DNA of 64,000 nucleotides from Helicobacter canis (GTDB lineage Bacteria > Campylobacterota > Campylobacteria > Campylobacterales > Helicobacteraceae): positions 1 to 64,000 of the forward strand of contig NZ_VXKE01000021.1 in assembly GCF_008693005.1 (NCBI RefSeq), read 5' to 3'. The notes under the pieces are model-generated. The model worked only from the letters and a program-made list of their open reading frames with translations, was not told the DNA's origin and did no database searches. Both the position numbers and the translations under genes were made by a program. Positions 1 to 8,189 of this stretch are shown here, in pieces. Each line of letters begins with the position of its first letter. Position 1 is the first letter of the stretch.

Positions 1-41
1 GGAGTATTTAGGAAGTATGTTAGAATTTCAGTAGAGGTTGC

Positions 42-66
42 CCAAGAGAGTTGCAGCCTCTCTTGG
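42..66. other. Perfect 9-bp hairpin upstream of the small toxin-like ORF
   Basis: Seen directly: CCAAGAGAG, a 7-nt loop, then CTCTCTTGG. It would lie in the 5' leader of the mRNA for the 23-codon ORF at 97-168, or near the 3' end of an antisense RNA started inside that ORF. There is no T-run on either side, so I do not call it a simple terminator. Confidence 0.5.
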
Positions 67-96
67 CGTAGCCTACTTCTCACAAAGGAGGTTACG

Positions 97-168
97 ATGA
101 GTAAGATTTACCAGAAAATCTTAGTCGCTATGATACTACTATGTCTCATAGTAGTCAAGTGCTACTAG
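97..168 (+). CDS. Small hydrophobic peptide, candidate type I toxin (23 aa)
   Basis: This ORF encodes a 23-residue peptide beginning MSKIYQKILVAM and ending IVVKCY. It has a lysine-containing head and a continuous hydrophobic helix long enough to enter the inner membrane. The ribosome site AAAGGAGG at 84-91 is near perfect, with 5 nt before the ATG, which is unusual for so short an ORF. CAAAGG at 83-88 can pair with CCTTTG at 197-202, so the leader could be masked. CGTTAAG at 205-211 pairs with CTTAACG at 242-248, giving more folding downstream. The core KILVAMILLCLIVV loosely recalls the N-terminal half of Hok-type peptides and is of AapA-like size, but I do not recognise a specific family. 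Toxicity is inference. Confidence 0.6.
   Translation: MSKIYQKILVAMILLCLIVVKCY
130..158 (-). promoter_or_regulatory. Antisense sigma-70 promoter inside the small toxin-like ORF
   Basis: On the minus strand TTGACT (158-153) and TATCAT (135-130) are separated by exactly 17 nt, each one base from the sigma-70 consensus. Transcription would begin near 122-124 and run leftwards across the start codon (97) and ribosome site (84-91) of the peptide gene, the geometry of a type I antitoxin RNA. The spacer also contains half of the perfect inverted repeat ACTACTATG/CATAGTAGT. The promoter is read from sequence; the RNA is inferred. Confidence 0.5.
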
Positions 169-310
169 GATAATCCATAGCCTACCTTAGAAAAAGCCTT
201 TGGTCGTTAAGGGGGTGGGCTAGTCTTACTCAACTCTCCTACTTAACGCGTGTTAATCTGCTTTAAACTTGCTTATTTACTTTACTTTTGCTGTGTTTTG
301 TGGTGCTTTG

Positions 311-346
311 TGGATTGCCGCGCGGCTAAAGCCGCTCGCAATGACG
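311..346. repeat. Dispersed hairpin repeat (GGATTGCC..GCAATGAC family)
   Basis: GGATTGCC and GCAATGACGG flank an inner stem made of GCGGCT/AGCCGC. The same outer arms with different but self-complementary inner stems recur near 24640, 26354, 28017, 30670, 30745, 32096, 32200, 35580, 62054 and 62124. This copy is intergenic. The rest of 169-443 holds no gene that I can support. Confidence 0.75.
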
Positions 347-407
347 GAGAAATGGCGGTTTTAAAAAAGTGGATTCTAGGGTGAGATTAAAGCTTGCTAG
401 AATCTGC

Positions 408-413
408 TATGAT
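408..413 (+). promoter_or_regulatory. -10 box for the AzlC-like gene
   Basis: TATGAT lies 31 nt upstream of the GTG start at 444, in the T/A-rich context usual for Campylobacterota promoters, which often lack a clear -35 box. Confidence 0.35.
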
Positions 414-443
414 TGCAGGCTTAGTTAGTGTAAGGATATTGTA

Positions 444-1151
444 GTGGATTCTAGTAAGCTTGGTATGTTTGCTCTAAGTCTGCGCACCGCCCTGCCATAT
501 ACGCTCTCAATTTTTGTAGGCTATGGGCTTATGGGCGGGGTGTTTGGTATGCTGCTCTCTCAAGCTGGCTTTGGTGCGCTGTGGGCGTTAGGTATGAGTG
601 TGTTTATCTATGCTGGGGCTACGCAGTTTGCCTGCGTAGGGCTGCTTGCAAATGGAGTGGGGCTACTTGAGGCATTTGTGCTAGCGATGATGATTAACGC
701 AAGGCAGATTTTCTACGCGCTTTCTTGCTTAAGTCTCTTTGCCCCATATCCTAAGAAAAAGTGGTATCTAGCTTTTACCCTAACTGATGAGACCTTCGCC
801 CTAATCCACCTAAAAGCCAAGCACACAAAGATCGATAAAGGATACTTTATGTGTGCGGTGGCGTTTTTGCACCATAGCTATTGGATTCTTGGCTGTGTGG
901 GTGGGGCGATTTTGGGCGGCTATGTGAGTATCAATATGCAGGGTATGGAATTTGTGATGAATGCGATTTTTATCGTGCTCTTTATTGATGTGTGTAAAAA
1001 CACTAAGCGGTATAAAGCACCTTTTATGGGGGTGCTTGTGAGCTTTTTGTGTCTCTTGCTCTTTGGGAAAGAGCTGTTTTTGCTCCCGGCACTTGTGCTA
1101 ATATGCGCGCTGCTGTTTTATGATACTATGAGTAAAAAACCGATACAATGA
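444..1151 (+). CDS. azlC: AzlC-family branched-chain amino-acid exporter subunit
   Basis: The 235-residue protein is a multi-helix inner-membrane protein of the AzlC family, the large subunit of AzlCD exporters for branched-chain amino acids. Family signatures visible are the glycine-rich opening helix, the FIYAGATQF segment near residue 55, and the NARQIFYALS stretch near residue 85. The start is GTG, chosen because AAGGA at 432-436 lies 7 nt upstream; the first ATG is seven codons later. No AzlD partner follows, since the next ORF is unrelated, so the small subunit is missing here or encoded elsewhere. Substrate is inferred from the family. Confidence 0.85.
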   Translation: MDSSKLGMFALSLRTALPYTLSIFVGYGLMGGVFGMLLSQAGFGALWALGMSVFIYAGATQFACVGLLANGVGLLEAFVLAMMINARQIFYALSCLSLFAPYPKKKWYLAFTLTDETFALIHLKAKHTKIDKGYFMCAVAFLHHSYWILGCVGGAILGGYVSINMQGMEFVMNAIFIVLFIDVCKNTKRYKAPFMGVLVSFLCLLLFGKELFLLPALVLICALLFYDTMSKKPIQ

Positions 1152-1176
1152 ATATTTTATAGCTTCAAGGATATGA

Positions 1177-2019
1177 ATGAGAATCTGGCTGTTGCTTTTG
1201 TGTAGTGCGCTTATTATGCAGCCTATATGCGCACACCCTATAAGCGACAAGGGGATAAAAAATAGCGATGATGTGCTCTATGCGCCTCCTAGATTCTATG
1301 TCGCTCAAAAGGATCAGGCTTTGTGCGCAAAGGGCTCAGCCTGCGGGCTAGAATCGGGGCTAGAGCAAGAAAGGCGAGTGCAAGCGACGCTAAAGCTAGA
1401 TTCTAAGCCTACTTACTACAAGCCAGACTCCCCTAGCACTTATCTTAATACGACCATAGGCTTGCTTGGTGGGGGGATTGTCGTTAGTATCATTGGGCTC
1501 TACATTATGCCAGAGAGCGTTACAAATTGGGATCGCTCGCGCTTTGGCTTTAAGGCGTGGCTACAAGATGTGCAAATAGGACCTGTCATTGATGCGGATA
1601 ACTTTTGGCTAAATGGTGTGGCGCACCCATACTTTGGCGCGGTGTATTATATGCAGCCGCGTGTGGCTGGATACTCTTGGGCAGAATCTGCACTTTTTTC
1701 TTTCATCACTTCATCGATTTTTTGGGAGTATGGGATTGAGGCATTTGTGGAGATCCCAAGCTGGCAGGATCTCATTTATACACCTGCTATGGGCTCGATA
1801 TTTGGCGAGATTTTTTACCAAAGCACCAAATATATCCAATCTAATGGCAATCGTCTCTTTGGCTCTAAGATTCTAGGGCTGATTGTTGTAGGGCTTATGG
1901 ATCCTATCGGGGTGATTATGCGCGACTTTGGGCTAGCGAAGTTTATGGGCGTGCGTGATGTGCGCCAAATCACTTCCTATGCCACGCCGATGAGAGTGGG
2001 CTTTGCTATGCGCTTTTAA
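1177..2019 (+). CDS. DUF3943 domain protein, probably outer-membrane associated
   Basis: The 280-residue protein starts with a signal peptide (MRIWLLLLCSALIMQPICAH, predicted cleavage after about residue 19). A hydrophobic segment follows near residues 92-112, then a region with the DUF3943 features: GAVYYMQPRVAGYSW, a run ending SSIFWEYGIEAF, and EIPSWQDLIYTP. DUF3943 proteins are of unknown function and are often envelope proteins. The start ATG at 1177 has AAGG 7 nt upstream; an ATG at 1173 is in another frame. It lies 25 nt after azlC and may be cotranscribed. No function can be assigned. Confidence 0.7.
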   Translation: MRIWLLLLCSALIMQPICAHPISDKGIKNSDDVLYAPPRFYVAQKDQALCAKGSACGLESGLEQERRVQATLKLDSKPTYYKPDSPSTYLNTTIGLLGGGIVVSIIGLYIMPESVTNWDRSRFGFKAWLQDVQIGPVIDADNFWLNGVAHPYFGAVYYMQPRVAGYSWAESALFSFITSSIFWEYGIEAFVEIPSWQDLIYTPAMGSIFGEIFYQSTKYIQSNGNRLFGSKILGLIVVGLMDPIGVIMRDFGLAKFMGVRDVRQITSYATPMRVGFAMRF

Positions 2020-2063
2020 GCAAAAGCCTGCTATAAAGCAAGTATTTTTACTAAGGATTATTT

Positions 2064-2681
2064 ATGCATATTATTTCTAATCTTGCCAAGCTTCCTACAC
2101 GCTATGGCGACTTTCTTATCCAATCTTTTAGAGAGACCCTAGAATCTAGCGGCGCAGTGCTGGAGCATTTAGTCGTGATGACGCCATATCTCCCGGCAAA
2201 TCCGCTTGTGCGCGTGCATAGCGAGTGCTTGACGGGCGATGTCTTTGGCTCGTGTAAATGTGATTGCGGACCAGAGCTAGATATGGCGATGAGAAAAATC
2301 GCCCAAGATGCTAGAAATGGAGACGCTAAAGATGGCGGCGCTAATGGCGGTGGTATGCTTATCTACTTGCGTCAAGAAGGCAGGGGCATAGGGCTGTTTA
2401 ATAAAGTCAATGCCTATGCCTTGCAAGATCAGGGGCTTGATACCGTGGAGGCAAATATCAAGCTAGGCTTTAAAAGCGATGATAGAAGCTATGGCATTGT
2501 AGAAAAGATTTTTGCGCATTATGGGATTAAAAAGGTGCGCTTGCTTACGAATAATCCGCGCAAGATAGAGACAATTAGCGCGTATGTGGAAGTGGAGCGG
2601 GAGAGTATTATTGTGGAGAGTAATGAGCATAATGCCAAGTATCTTGCTATCAAAAAGCAAAAGCTAGGGCATTTACTCTAA
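2064..2681 (+). CDS. ribA: GTP cyclohydrolase II
   Basis: RibA opens GTP to 2,5-diamino-6-ribosylamino-pyrimidinone phosphate, the first step of riboflavin synthesis, in the cytoplasm. The 205-residue length fits the single-domain enzyme. The zinc-binding cysteines are visible in [16 protein letters not shown] (residues about 52-67), followed by the substrate-binding [10 protein letters not shown] and the TNNPRKI motif near residue 160. A short [12 protein letters not shown] insert precedes LRQEGRG and looks like a loop expansion. AAGGA lies 6 nt before the ATG. It sits 15 nt before hypE and probably shares its transcript. Confidence 0.93.
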   Translation: MHIISNLAKLPTRYGDFLIQSFRETLESSGAVLEHLVVMTPYLPANPLVRVHSECLTGDVFGSCKCDCGPELDMAMRKIAQDARNGDAKDGGANGGGMLIYLRQEGRGIGLFNKVNAYALQDQGLDTVEANIKLGFKSDDRSYGIVEKIFAHYGIKKVRLLTNNPRKIETISAYVEVERESIIVESNEHNAKYLAIKKQKLGHLL

Positions 2682-2696
2682 AAAGTAAGGCAGACT

Positions 2697-3704
2697 ATGG
2701 AGAGAATCACTCTTGCACAAGGTAGCGGCGGTGCAGCGACAAGCGCGCTCATTGATAAGGTGTTTTTAGCACATTTGCGCGAGCATTTTGTCTCATTAGG
2801 TGAAGATGCTGGCGTGGTGCGTGCAAATGGACTTCTTGCGTGCAGCACAGATAGCTTTGTGATCACGCCTATTTGTTTCCCCGGGGGTGATATTGGCAAG
2901 CTTAGTGTGTGTGGGAGTAGCAATGATGTGGCGATGATGGGCGCGAAACCCCTGTATATGAGCTTTGGCTTTATGCTAGAAGAGGGTTTTAGTATAAAGC
3001 TACTAGAATCCATTATCCAAAGTATCAAGCAAGAGCTTATGCAGACAAATATCGCAATCATTAGTGCGGATACAAAAGTCCTGCCAAAAGGCAGTATCGA
3101 TCAAATTTTCATCAACACCACTTGCATAGGTGAGATTCTACTGCCTAATGTCTCTACGCAAGCTCTAAGTGTGGGCGATAGCATTATCATCTCTGCGCCC
3201 ATAGGCGCGCACGGGGCGAGTATCTTTGCTTCACGCGAAAATATTGGGCTAGAATCTAGCGTGCAAAGCGACTGCGCCCAGCTCTACCCTATGCTAGCAC
3301 CGCTATTTGCAAGTGATCTTGCGATCCACACAATGCGCGATGCCACGCGTGGCGGGCTTGCTGCTGTGCTGCAAGAGTGGGTGCAGGGTAGGGAGCTGTG
3401 CATTGAGATTGATGAAAAGGCTCTGCCTATTGATGAGGGAGTGCAGGGGATTTGTGAGATCCTAGGGCTTGAGCCTACACATTTGGCAAATGAGGGGGTA
3501 TGTGTGCTAGCGGTCAAAGAGCAAGATGCGCAAAAGGCGTGCGAAATGCTGCGCGCGCATACTTTAGGACATAGGGCTTGTGTGATAGGCAAAGTCTGTG
3601 CGCCTAGCAAGCAGACACAATCACGCGTAGTGCTGGTGAATGAGTGGGGCGGGAGGCGGTTTATGGAGTATCCTGATGGCGAGCTGCTTCCTAGAATCTG
3701 CTAG
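2697..3704 (+). CDS. hypE: Hydrogenase maturation protein HypE
   Basis: HypE dehydrates the carboxamide carried on its C-terminal cysteine to thiocyanate, the source of the CN ligands of NiFe hydrogenase. The 335-residue protein begins ITLAQGSGGAATSALI, has the AIR-synthase-like ATP-binding region (TDSFVITP, about residue 51), the TRGGLAAVLQEW motif (about 216), and ends in PRIC, placing the catalytic cysteine at the very C-terminus as required. All expected landmarks are present, so it should be active. The other hyp genes are not in this window. Confidence 0.95.
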   Translation: MERITLAQGSGGAATSALIDKVFLAHLREHFVSLGEDAGVVRANGLLACSTDSFVITPICFPGGDIGKLSVCGSSNDVAMMGAKPLYMSFGFMLEEGFSIKLLESIIQSIKQELMQTNIAIISADTKVLPKGSIDQIFINTTCIGEILLPNVSTQALSVGDSIIISAPIGAHGASIFASRENIGLESSVQSDCAQLYPMLAPLFASDLAIHTMRDATRGGLAAVLQEWVQGRELCIEIDEKALPIDEGVQGICEILGLEPTHLANEGVCVLAVKEQDAQKACEMLRAHTLGHRACVIGKVCAPSKQTQSRVVLVNEWGGRRFMEYPDGELLPRIC

Positions 3705-3732
3705 CGTGCTAAACCTAACATAAGGAGAGAGT

Positions 3733-5160
3733 ATGAAAAGCCACTGCTACCCTAAGCTACTTTTTATCGCTGATTGTTATAAATACACACACGCTGCGAT
3801 GTATCCAAATGGCGTAGAAGAAGTGTATAGTGTGCTTTACTGCCGTAATCCGGGGCTTGATTTATCTGCGCTAAATGGGCATATCGTAGCCTTTGGTATG
3901 CGCCAAGCGATAAAAAAGCTCTATGACTTATATGATGAGTTTGTAAGTGCGCCTAAAGAGAGCGTGCAAGCAGGGCTGGCGTTTTTGTATAGTGATTTTA
4001 TGAAGCTAGATTCTAGCACAGAGTCTTATAGCTTGCTAGTGGGCAAGTGGCTTTCCTTGCCTAAGGCTATGCCACTTGCCTTTAAGATCCTGCCTGAAGG
4101 GAGCTTCATTACTTCAAATACGCCTATTATCACCATTTCTTGCGATCAGGCGCAGCACTGCTGGTTTGTCAATTTTGTAGAGACTTATTTGAACTCAGAG
4201 CTATGGAAGAGCTGCTTTGTCGCTACGCAAGCAGCACTTTTTAAGCGCATAGAGTATGACTGCGCAGGCGTATATATCGATGAGAGCTATAACTTCCACG
4301 ATTTTTCCCAGCGCGGTATGAATGGCATAGCTGATTGCTATGCTTCATCGATGGGGCATTTGCTCTTTTTTAGCGGAAGTGATTCTATGATGGCGTTGCA
4401 AAATGTGTGCGAAAACTATGGCGGTGATGTGAGTATGCTAGGCTCAATCCCTGCGAGCGAGCATAGTGTGATGTGCTTAGGTGGGGAGAGTGGAGAGCTT
4501 GATAGCTTTAAGCGCATTATGCGCTCTTTCCCTGCTTCTATGGTCTCAATCGTGGCAGACACTTGGAATCTATGGGCGATTATCCAAGCATTAAGAGATG
4601 ATGAAGAGGCTTATGCGATGATACAAGAACGCCCCCAGCCCATCGTGCTAAGACCAGATTCTGGCGATCCTTTTGCGATCCTTACAGGCGATGAAAACGC
4701 TAGTGATTGGCGTGCGCAAAGGGGTGTGATACGGCTTGTCGATGAGAGCTTCGGGCTTGATAGGGTGAAAATCATCTATGGAGATGCGATCACGCCTGCG
4801 CGCGCTAGGAAAATCTATGAGTGGTGCAAGAGCAATGGCTATGACCCTACAAAATTCCTATGCTTTGGTGTGGGAAGCTATGCGTATAACTCAGGCATAC
4901 GCGATGATGTGGGGCTTGTTAGCAAGATGACTTGGGCTAAGATTGATGGCAAGGCGTGTAATCTCATCAAGCAGCCAATCACTGGGAATGAAAAGACCTC
5001 GCTCTCCGGCAAGGTCGCGCTAAATGCCCGCTATGAGGTCGTGCAGTTTTTAGACAAAGAGCTTGCAGATGATAGACTCACAACAGAGCTTAGCTTGCCT
5101 AGCTTGCGCGATTTGCGCGCCTTTTGCAAGCAGGAGTTCCTGCGCGTGGTGCAAGCCTAA
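3733..5160 (+). CDS. nadV: Nicotinamide phosphoribosyltransferase
   Basis: The enzyme joins nicotinamide and PRPP to form NMN, a salvage route to NAD. The 475-residue protein matches NAMPT/NadV throughout: DCYKYTHAAMYPNG near residue 15, SFNFHDFSQRG-type core as NFHDFSQRGMNG near 195, VADTWNLW near 276, and the PRPP/nicotinate-binding VLRPDSGDP near 305. AAGGAG lies 7 nt before the ATG. The family is patchy in bacteria, and transfer is possible but not shown. It ends convergently with the DUF262 gene, 60 nt away. Confidence 0.92.
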   Translation: MKSHCYPKLLFIADCYKYTHAAMYPNGVEEVYSVLYCRNPGLDLSALNGHIVAFGMRQAIKKLYDLYDEFVSAPKESVQAGLAFLYSDFMKLDSSTESYSLLVGKWLSLPKAMPLAFKILPEGSFITSNTPIITISCDQAQHCWFVNFVETYLNSELWKSCFVATQAALFKRIEYDCAGVYIDESYNFHDFSQRGMNGIADCYASSMGHLLFFSGSDSMMALQNVCENYGGDVSMLGSIPASEHSVMCLGGESGELDSFKRIMRSFPASMVSIVADTWNLWAIIQALRDDEEAYAMIQERPQPIVLRPDSGDPFAILTGDENASDWRAQRGVIRLVDESFGLDRVKIIYGDAITPARARKIYEWCKSNGYDPTKFLCFGVGSYAYNSGIRDDVGLVSKMTWAKIDGKACNLIKQPITGNEKTSLSGKVALNARYEVVQFLDKELADDRLTTELSLPSLRDLRAFCKQEFLRVVQA

Positions 5161-5175
5161 GCGCACTTAGATTTG

Positions 5176-5200
5176 GCTAGAATCTAGGCTAGATTCTAGC
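5176..5200. terminator. Perfect 11-bp hairpin between convergent nadV and the DUF262 gene
   Basis: GCTAGAATCTA, loop GGC, then TAGATTCTAGC. It is built from two inverted copies of the genome-wide TAGAATC word and sits 16 nt after nadV and 20 nt from the opposing stop. There is no T-run, so a bidirectional terminator role is only plausible. Confidence 0.4.
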
Positions 5201-5220
5201 GCAGCTCTTAGGTATAGAAT

Positions 5221-6915
5221 CTACACATTGCTTGCAAAAAAGTCTCTCAAGCGAGTGTAAATCTCTTCCTTGCGTTTTTCTATATCTTCCTTAAGCCAAT
5301 CGTTTTGGGGTAATTTAGCTAGCTTTTGCGCTTCTAAAAATTTTGATTTAGCATATTTATCTTTTTTATCATCAAAGTAGTTGTTGCTCGCTTTGATATT
5401 AAGCCTTTTTTCTAGCCATATTTTATTACCAATAGATTCTACAAATGGCTTTGCTTCATCTTTATCCCAGCCTGTGTAGCTACTTCTCCATTGCGTAGTT
5501 TTGGGGAATATATGCTCTATCTCTGCTTTAATACCAAGCTCTTGATCTGGGTATTGCAAATAGAGATTTAAACGCAAAAGAGAGGGGATAAGCTTGTCTG
5601 CTTTAAAAAATTGCACTTTAAAAGATTCTTCATCTTGCAAAATCTCTTTGGTGTTGGTTTGGAAATCAAGCTTGCCTGTATTATACAAAGCAGTATAAGC
5701 GTTAAAGACAATAGGCTTAATCTCAGCCACGCTAGGTTTATTGATAAATTTCACTAAAAAGTGCGCTATAACCTTAGCCAAAAACTCATCGTGCTTATCA
5801 AAGTAATCCAGCTTTTTATCGTTGCAATACATAAAATACGCGCTATCAAGGTATCTCCAATAGTCATTAGGAAAATAATCAAGCACTTCATACAACTGCA
5901 GCGATCTTTGGGAAATTTTGTCATCATAGCTGCCGCCCCAAAAATCGCTTAATTGATTGATTTCAGTCATTACCTTATCACTATCATTTGTCAAAATATC
6001 TTTATGTTTATTGGCAAAAAACTCTCTAAGCCCTATTTCATTTGTTTTGTCGTTTTCTCTTGCGCGCACAATGTGCATATAATTTCTAAAGATGAAATTC
6101 ATATCGCCATTATTGTCGCTCTCTAGCTGTTTCCAATTTTTCGCAAAGTCGTTTTTGCTTTGCTTGTCCTTTTTACTTCCATAAATAATACCCTTAAAAA
6201 TATCCGCATCACTAAGTGGCTTGCCACGATTATTGAGTGTATTAAATATCCTTAGGGCATTGTCTTGGCTGTCACATTCAATAGGCAGCACAATGCAGGA
6301 TTTAAGCAAGGTTATACATAAATCTGCCCACTGCGTTGGATACTCTTTTGCAAACTTGCTAGATTCTAGGAGAAAATATAGGTAGTTTTTCTCATACGCT
6401 GTTTTTGTTTGTTTGATTTTTACTTCTAATTCTTTGAGATCACTGGGGGCTACATATTCATTTTGCAAGATAGTATTTAGCACCTCGACATCATCATCTG
6501 TGGCCACTTCACTTTGCAATCTAATGGCTTTATAATCAGCTTCGCCACTTTTATCATCAGTCTCCCACAGACAGGATTCTATCATCGCTACAAGATTTTT
6601 TGTCTTATCACTTTTATCCTTAAAGGCTTTGATATGCAACGCTTTGATAAGCAGCATTAGCGTGGTTGTTCTCTGCTGTCCATCGATGATATTTTGCTCT
6701 TTTTTGTCATTTTCTGTATAGGTAACAATCGAGCCTAAAAAATACTTATCATCTTTTTGTTTATCACTATCGTTGAAAAACTCCACAATATCCTGCCAAA
6801 GCTGCGAACATTCATCTTCCCCCCAAGTATAAGGGCGTTGATACATAGGGATTATAAAATTACCCTTAGATAAATACTCCATAACGCTTTTTTCTTCGGT
6901 TTTCATTTGTGCCAT
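5221..6915 (-). CDS. DUF262/DUF1524 protein, GmrSD-like type IV restriction family
   Basis: The 564-residue protein has an N-terminal DUF262 domain: FIIPMYQRPYTWGEDE near residue 20 and the nucleotide-handling DGQQRTTTLMLL near residue 80. A C-terminal DUF1524 nuclease-like domain carries EIEHIFPKT (about 455-465), the His-Me finger signature. GmrS and GmrD together form a type IV system cutting modified DNA, and single-chain fusions such as this are common in phage defence. The lysine-rich composition and lower G+C differ from the neighbours, consistent with gain by transfer. It is a lone gene between nadV and a GT90 gene. ATG follows AAGGAG. The target is unknown. Confidence 0.82.
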   Translation of the reverse strand: MAQMKTEEKSVMEYLSKGNFIIPMYQRPYTWGEDECSQLWQDIVEFFNDSDKQKDDKYFLGSIVTYTENDKKEQNIIDGQQRTTTLMLLIKALHIKAFKDKSDKTKNLVAMIESCLWETDDKSGEADYKAIRLQSEVATDDDVEVLNTILQNEYVAPSDLKELEVKIKQTKTAYEKNYLYFLLESSKFAKEYPTQWADLCITLLKSCIVLPIECDSQDNALRIFNTLNNRGKPLSDADIFKGIIYGSKKDKQSKNDFAKNWKQLESDNNGDMNFIFRNYMHIVRARENDKTNEIGLREFFANKHKDILTNDSDKVMTEINQLSDFWGGSYDDKISQRSLQLYEVLDYFPNDYWRYLDSAYFMYCNDKKLDYFDKHDEFLAKVIAHFLVKFINKPSVAEIKPIVFNAYTALYNTGKLDFQTNTKEILQDEESFKVQFFKADKLIPSLLRLNLYLQYPDQELGIKAEIEHIFPKTTQWRSSYTGWDKDEAKPFVESIGNKIWLEKRLNIKASNNYFDDKKDKYAKSKFLEAQKLAKLPQNDWLKEDIEKRKEEIYTRLRDFFASNV

Positions 6916-7089
6916 TTTTGCTCCTTTATGTGTGTTGATGAAGTGGATTCTAGCGCATTTTTTTTTGTAAAACTTGGGCGAAAGTGGCGAGATTGATAGG
7001 AGTTTAGAAAAATTGTAACACTACTATAGCAGTTTGAAAGCTGGCAGGATTAGGCTAATGCCCATAAGCTTTACGCTCGTGCATAAGCC

Positions 7090-8178
7090 TTAGAGCCCTA
7101 GCAGAGCGCGCTCATTAGGGCTTAGGTCCCCTTGATCGCTTAGGTAGAAGTATTTGCGTAGCACAAGCAGATTGCACGCTTCTTCTATGTGCGGGTTTTG
7201 GAAGGCTTGGCAGTAGGCGTTGGCATTGTGGATAATCTCCTTTGCGTCTTTTGGGTGGGCTGTGAAAAACTCTAGCAAGGAGTCAAGATTGCCATAGTCA
7301 TCATTAAGCAGGGCGTAATGCACATTTGCCTCTAGCCTTTCTTCCATAAACCAGCTTTCATAGCGCGGCTTTGGCATAATGCAAAGGCTATTGCTCCCTA
7401 GAATCCACTTGAGATTGCTTGCGACATCATTGCCCTCTAGGCTTAGGAGGAATTTATAGTGTAAATGCTCTTTTTTGGGGATTTTGGGCTTGGTATAGGC
7501 GGGGTGTTCGCTCGGTGCACCTGTATGCCCTAGATCGCAGAGTGGGTGGGAGAAATACTGGCGTAAAAATCTGCTTCTATGCTCCTGCGGACACGCCCCG
7601 CGGAAAAAGAGTAAATCGCGCTTTTTCTCATAGGGGATAGGATCGTGGATAAAGCTAAAGTGGCGGTGTTTTTCGAGCTGGAGGAGAATGCTCGTGTGAT
7701 TTGTCTGGGGGGGGGCACAAGTATCAGTGTCCAAACTCGCCTTAGATTCTAGTGCAACTTCCACACGAGAATCTATTGGGCGCGTCTTGGTAATCGCTGG
7801 GCTTGCGAGATAGTAATTCACATCGCTAAACTCATAGTTCCACACAAAGTGGTCTGGGAAGCAGCGCGTCCATTGATAAGAGTCGTAGAAATACACGCTT
7901 GAGTGGTCTTTGCTAAGCTTATTGTCGCGCAAATAGCCAAAGTGCGGCGGCACGATAGTGTCTCGCACAGGCTTTGTGCTAGGCAGGGCAAAGGGCTTTG
8001 GGCTAAAGTGGGCATTTAGCTTATGGTAGTGGGCTACGCGCGCAGCGATAGAATCTAGTGTGCGAGCATCTAGGGTAAAGATTGATTTAAGCTTAGATTC
8101 TAGGAGTGCTTGCGGGATAGCTCTTGGCAGTAGCATTCTGCCTATGCCTTTAAGGTTGTAGATGATTTTTGCGCCCAT
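7090..8178 (-). CDS. Glycosyltransferase family 90 (LpsA/CAP10-like), phase-variable
   Basis: The protein resembles GT90/LpsA enzymes that add a sugar to lipopolysaccharide or glycans. Signatures in the C-terminal half are LLFFRGACPQEHRSRF, then KFLLSLEGNDVASNLKWIL, then MPKPRYESWFMEERL. I start it at the ATG at 8178 (362 aa), because AGGAG at 8185-8189 precedes it; an upstream in-frame start at 8232 would overlap the lptF/G-like gene by 43 nt. A run of nine Cs in the coding strand (7715-7707) encodes Ala-Pro-Pro in a variable loop and is currently in frame. Slippage there would truncate the catalytic part. It probably shares a transcript with the LPS-export permease upstream. Confidence 0.82.
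   Translation of the reverse strand: MGAKIIYNLKGIGRMLLPRAIPQALLESKLKSIFTLDARTLDSIAARVAHYHKLNAHFSPKPFALPSTKPVRDTIVPPHFGYLRDNKLSKDHSSVYFYDSYQWTRCFPDHFVWNYEFSDVNYYLASPAITKTRPIDSRVEVALESKASLDTDTCAPPQTNHTSILLQLEKHRHFSFIHDPIPYEKKRDLLFFRGACPQEHRSRFLRQYFSHPLCDLGHTGAPSEHPAYTKPKIPKKEHLHYKFLLSLEGNDVASNLKWILGSNSLCIMPKPRYESWFMEERLEANVHYALLNDDYGNLDSLLEFFTAHPKDAKEIIHNANAYCQAFQNPHIEEACNLLVLRKYFYLSDQGDLSPNERALLGL
7707..7715. repeat. G9 homopolymer (C9 in coding strand) in the GT90 gene
   Basis: Nine consecutive Gs, in frame now. This is the only tract outside the 23-39 kb cluster, and it again lies in a glycosyltransferase. Confidence 0.85.
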
Positions 8179-8189
8179 TTTTTTGCTCC

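Noticed and set aside
6916-7089. Possible tRNA or small RNA in the 174-nt gap
   Set aside because: No cloverleaf or conserved tRNA boxes could be found; only an A-run and a TAGAATC word are visible.
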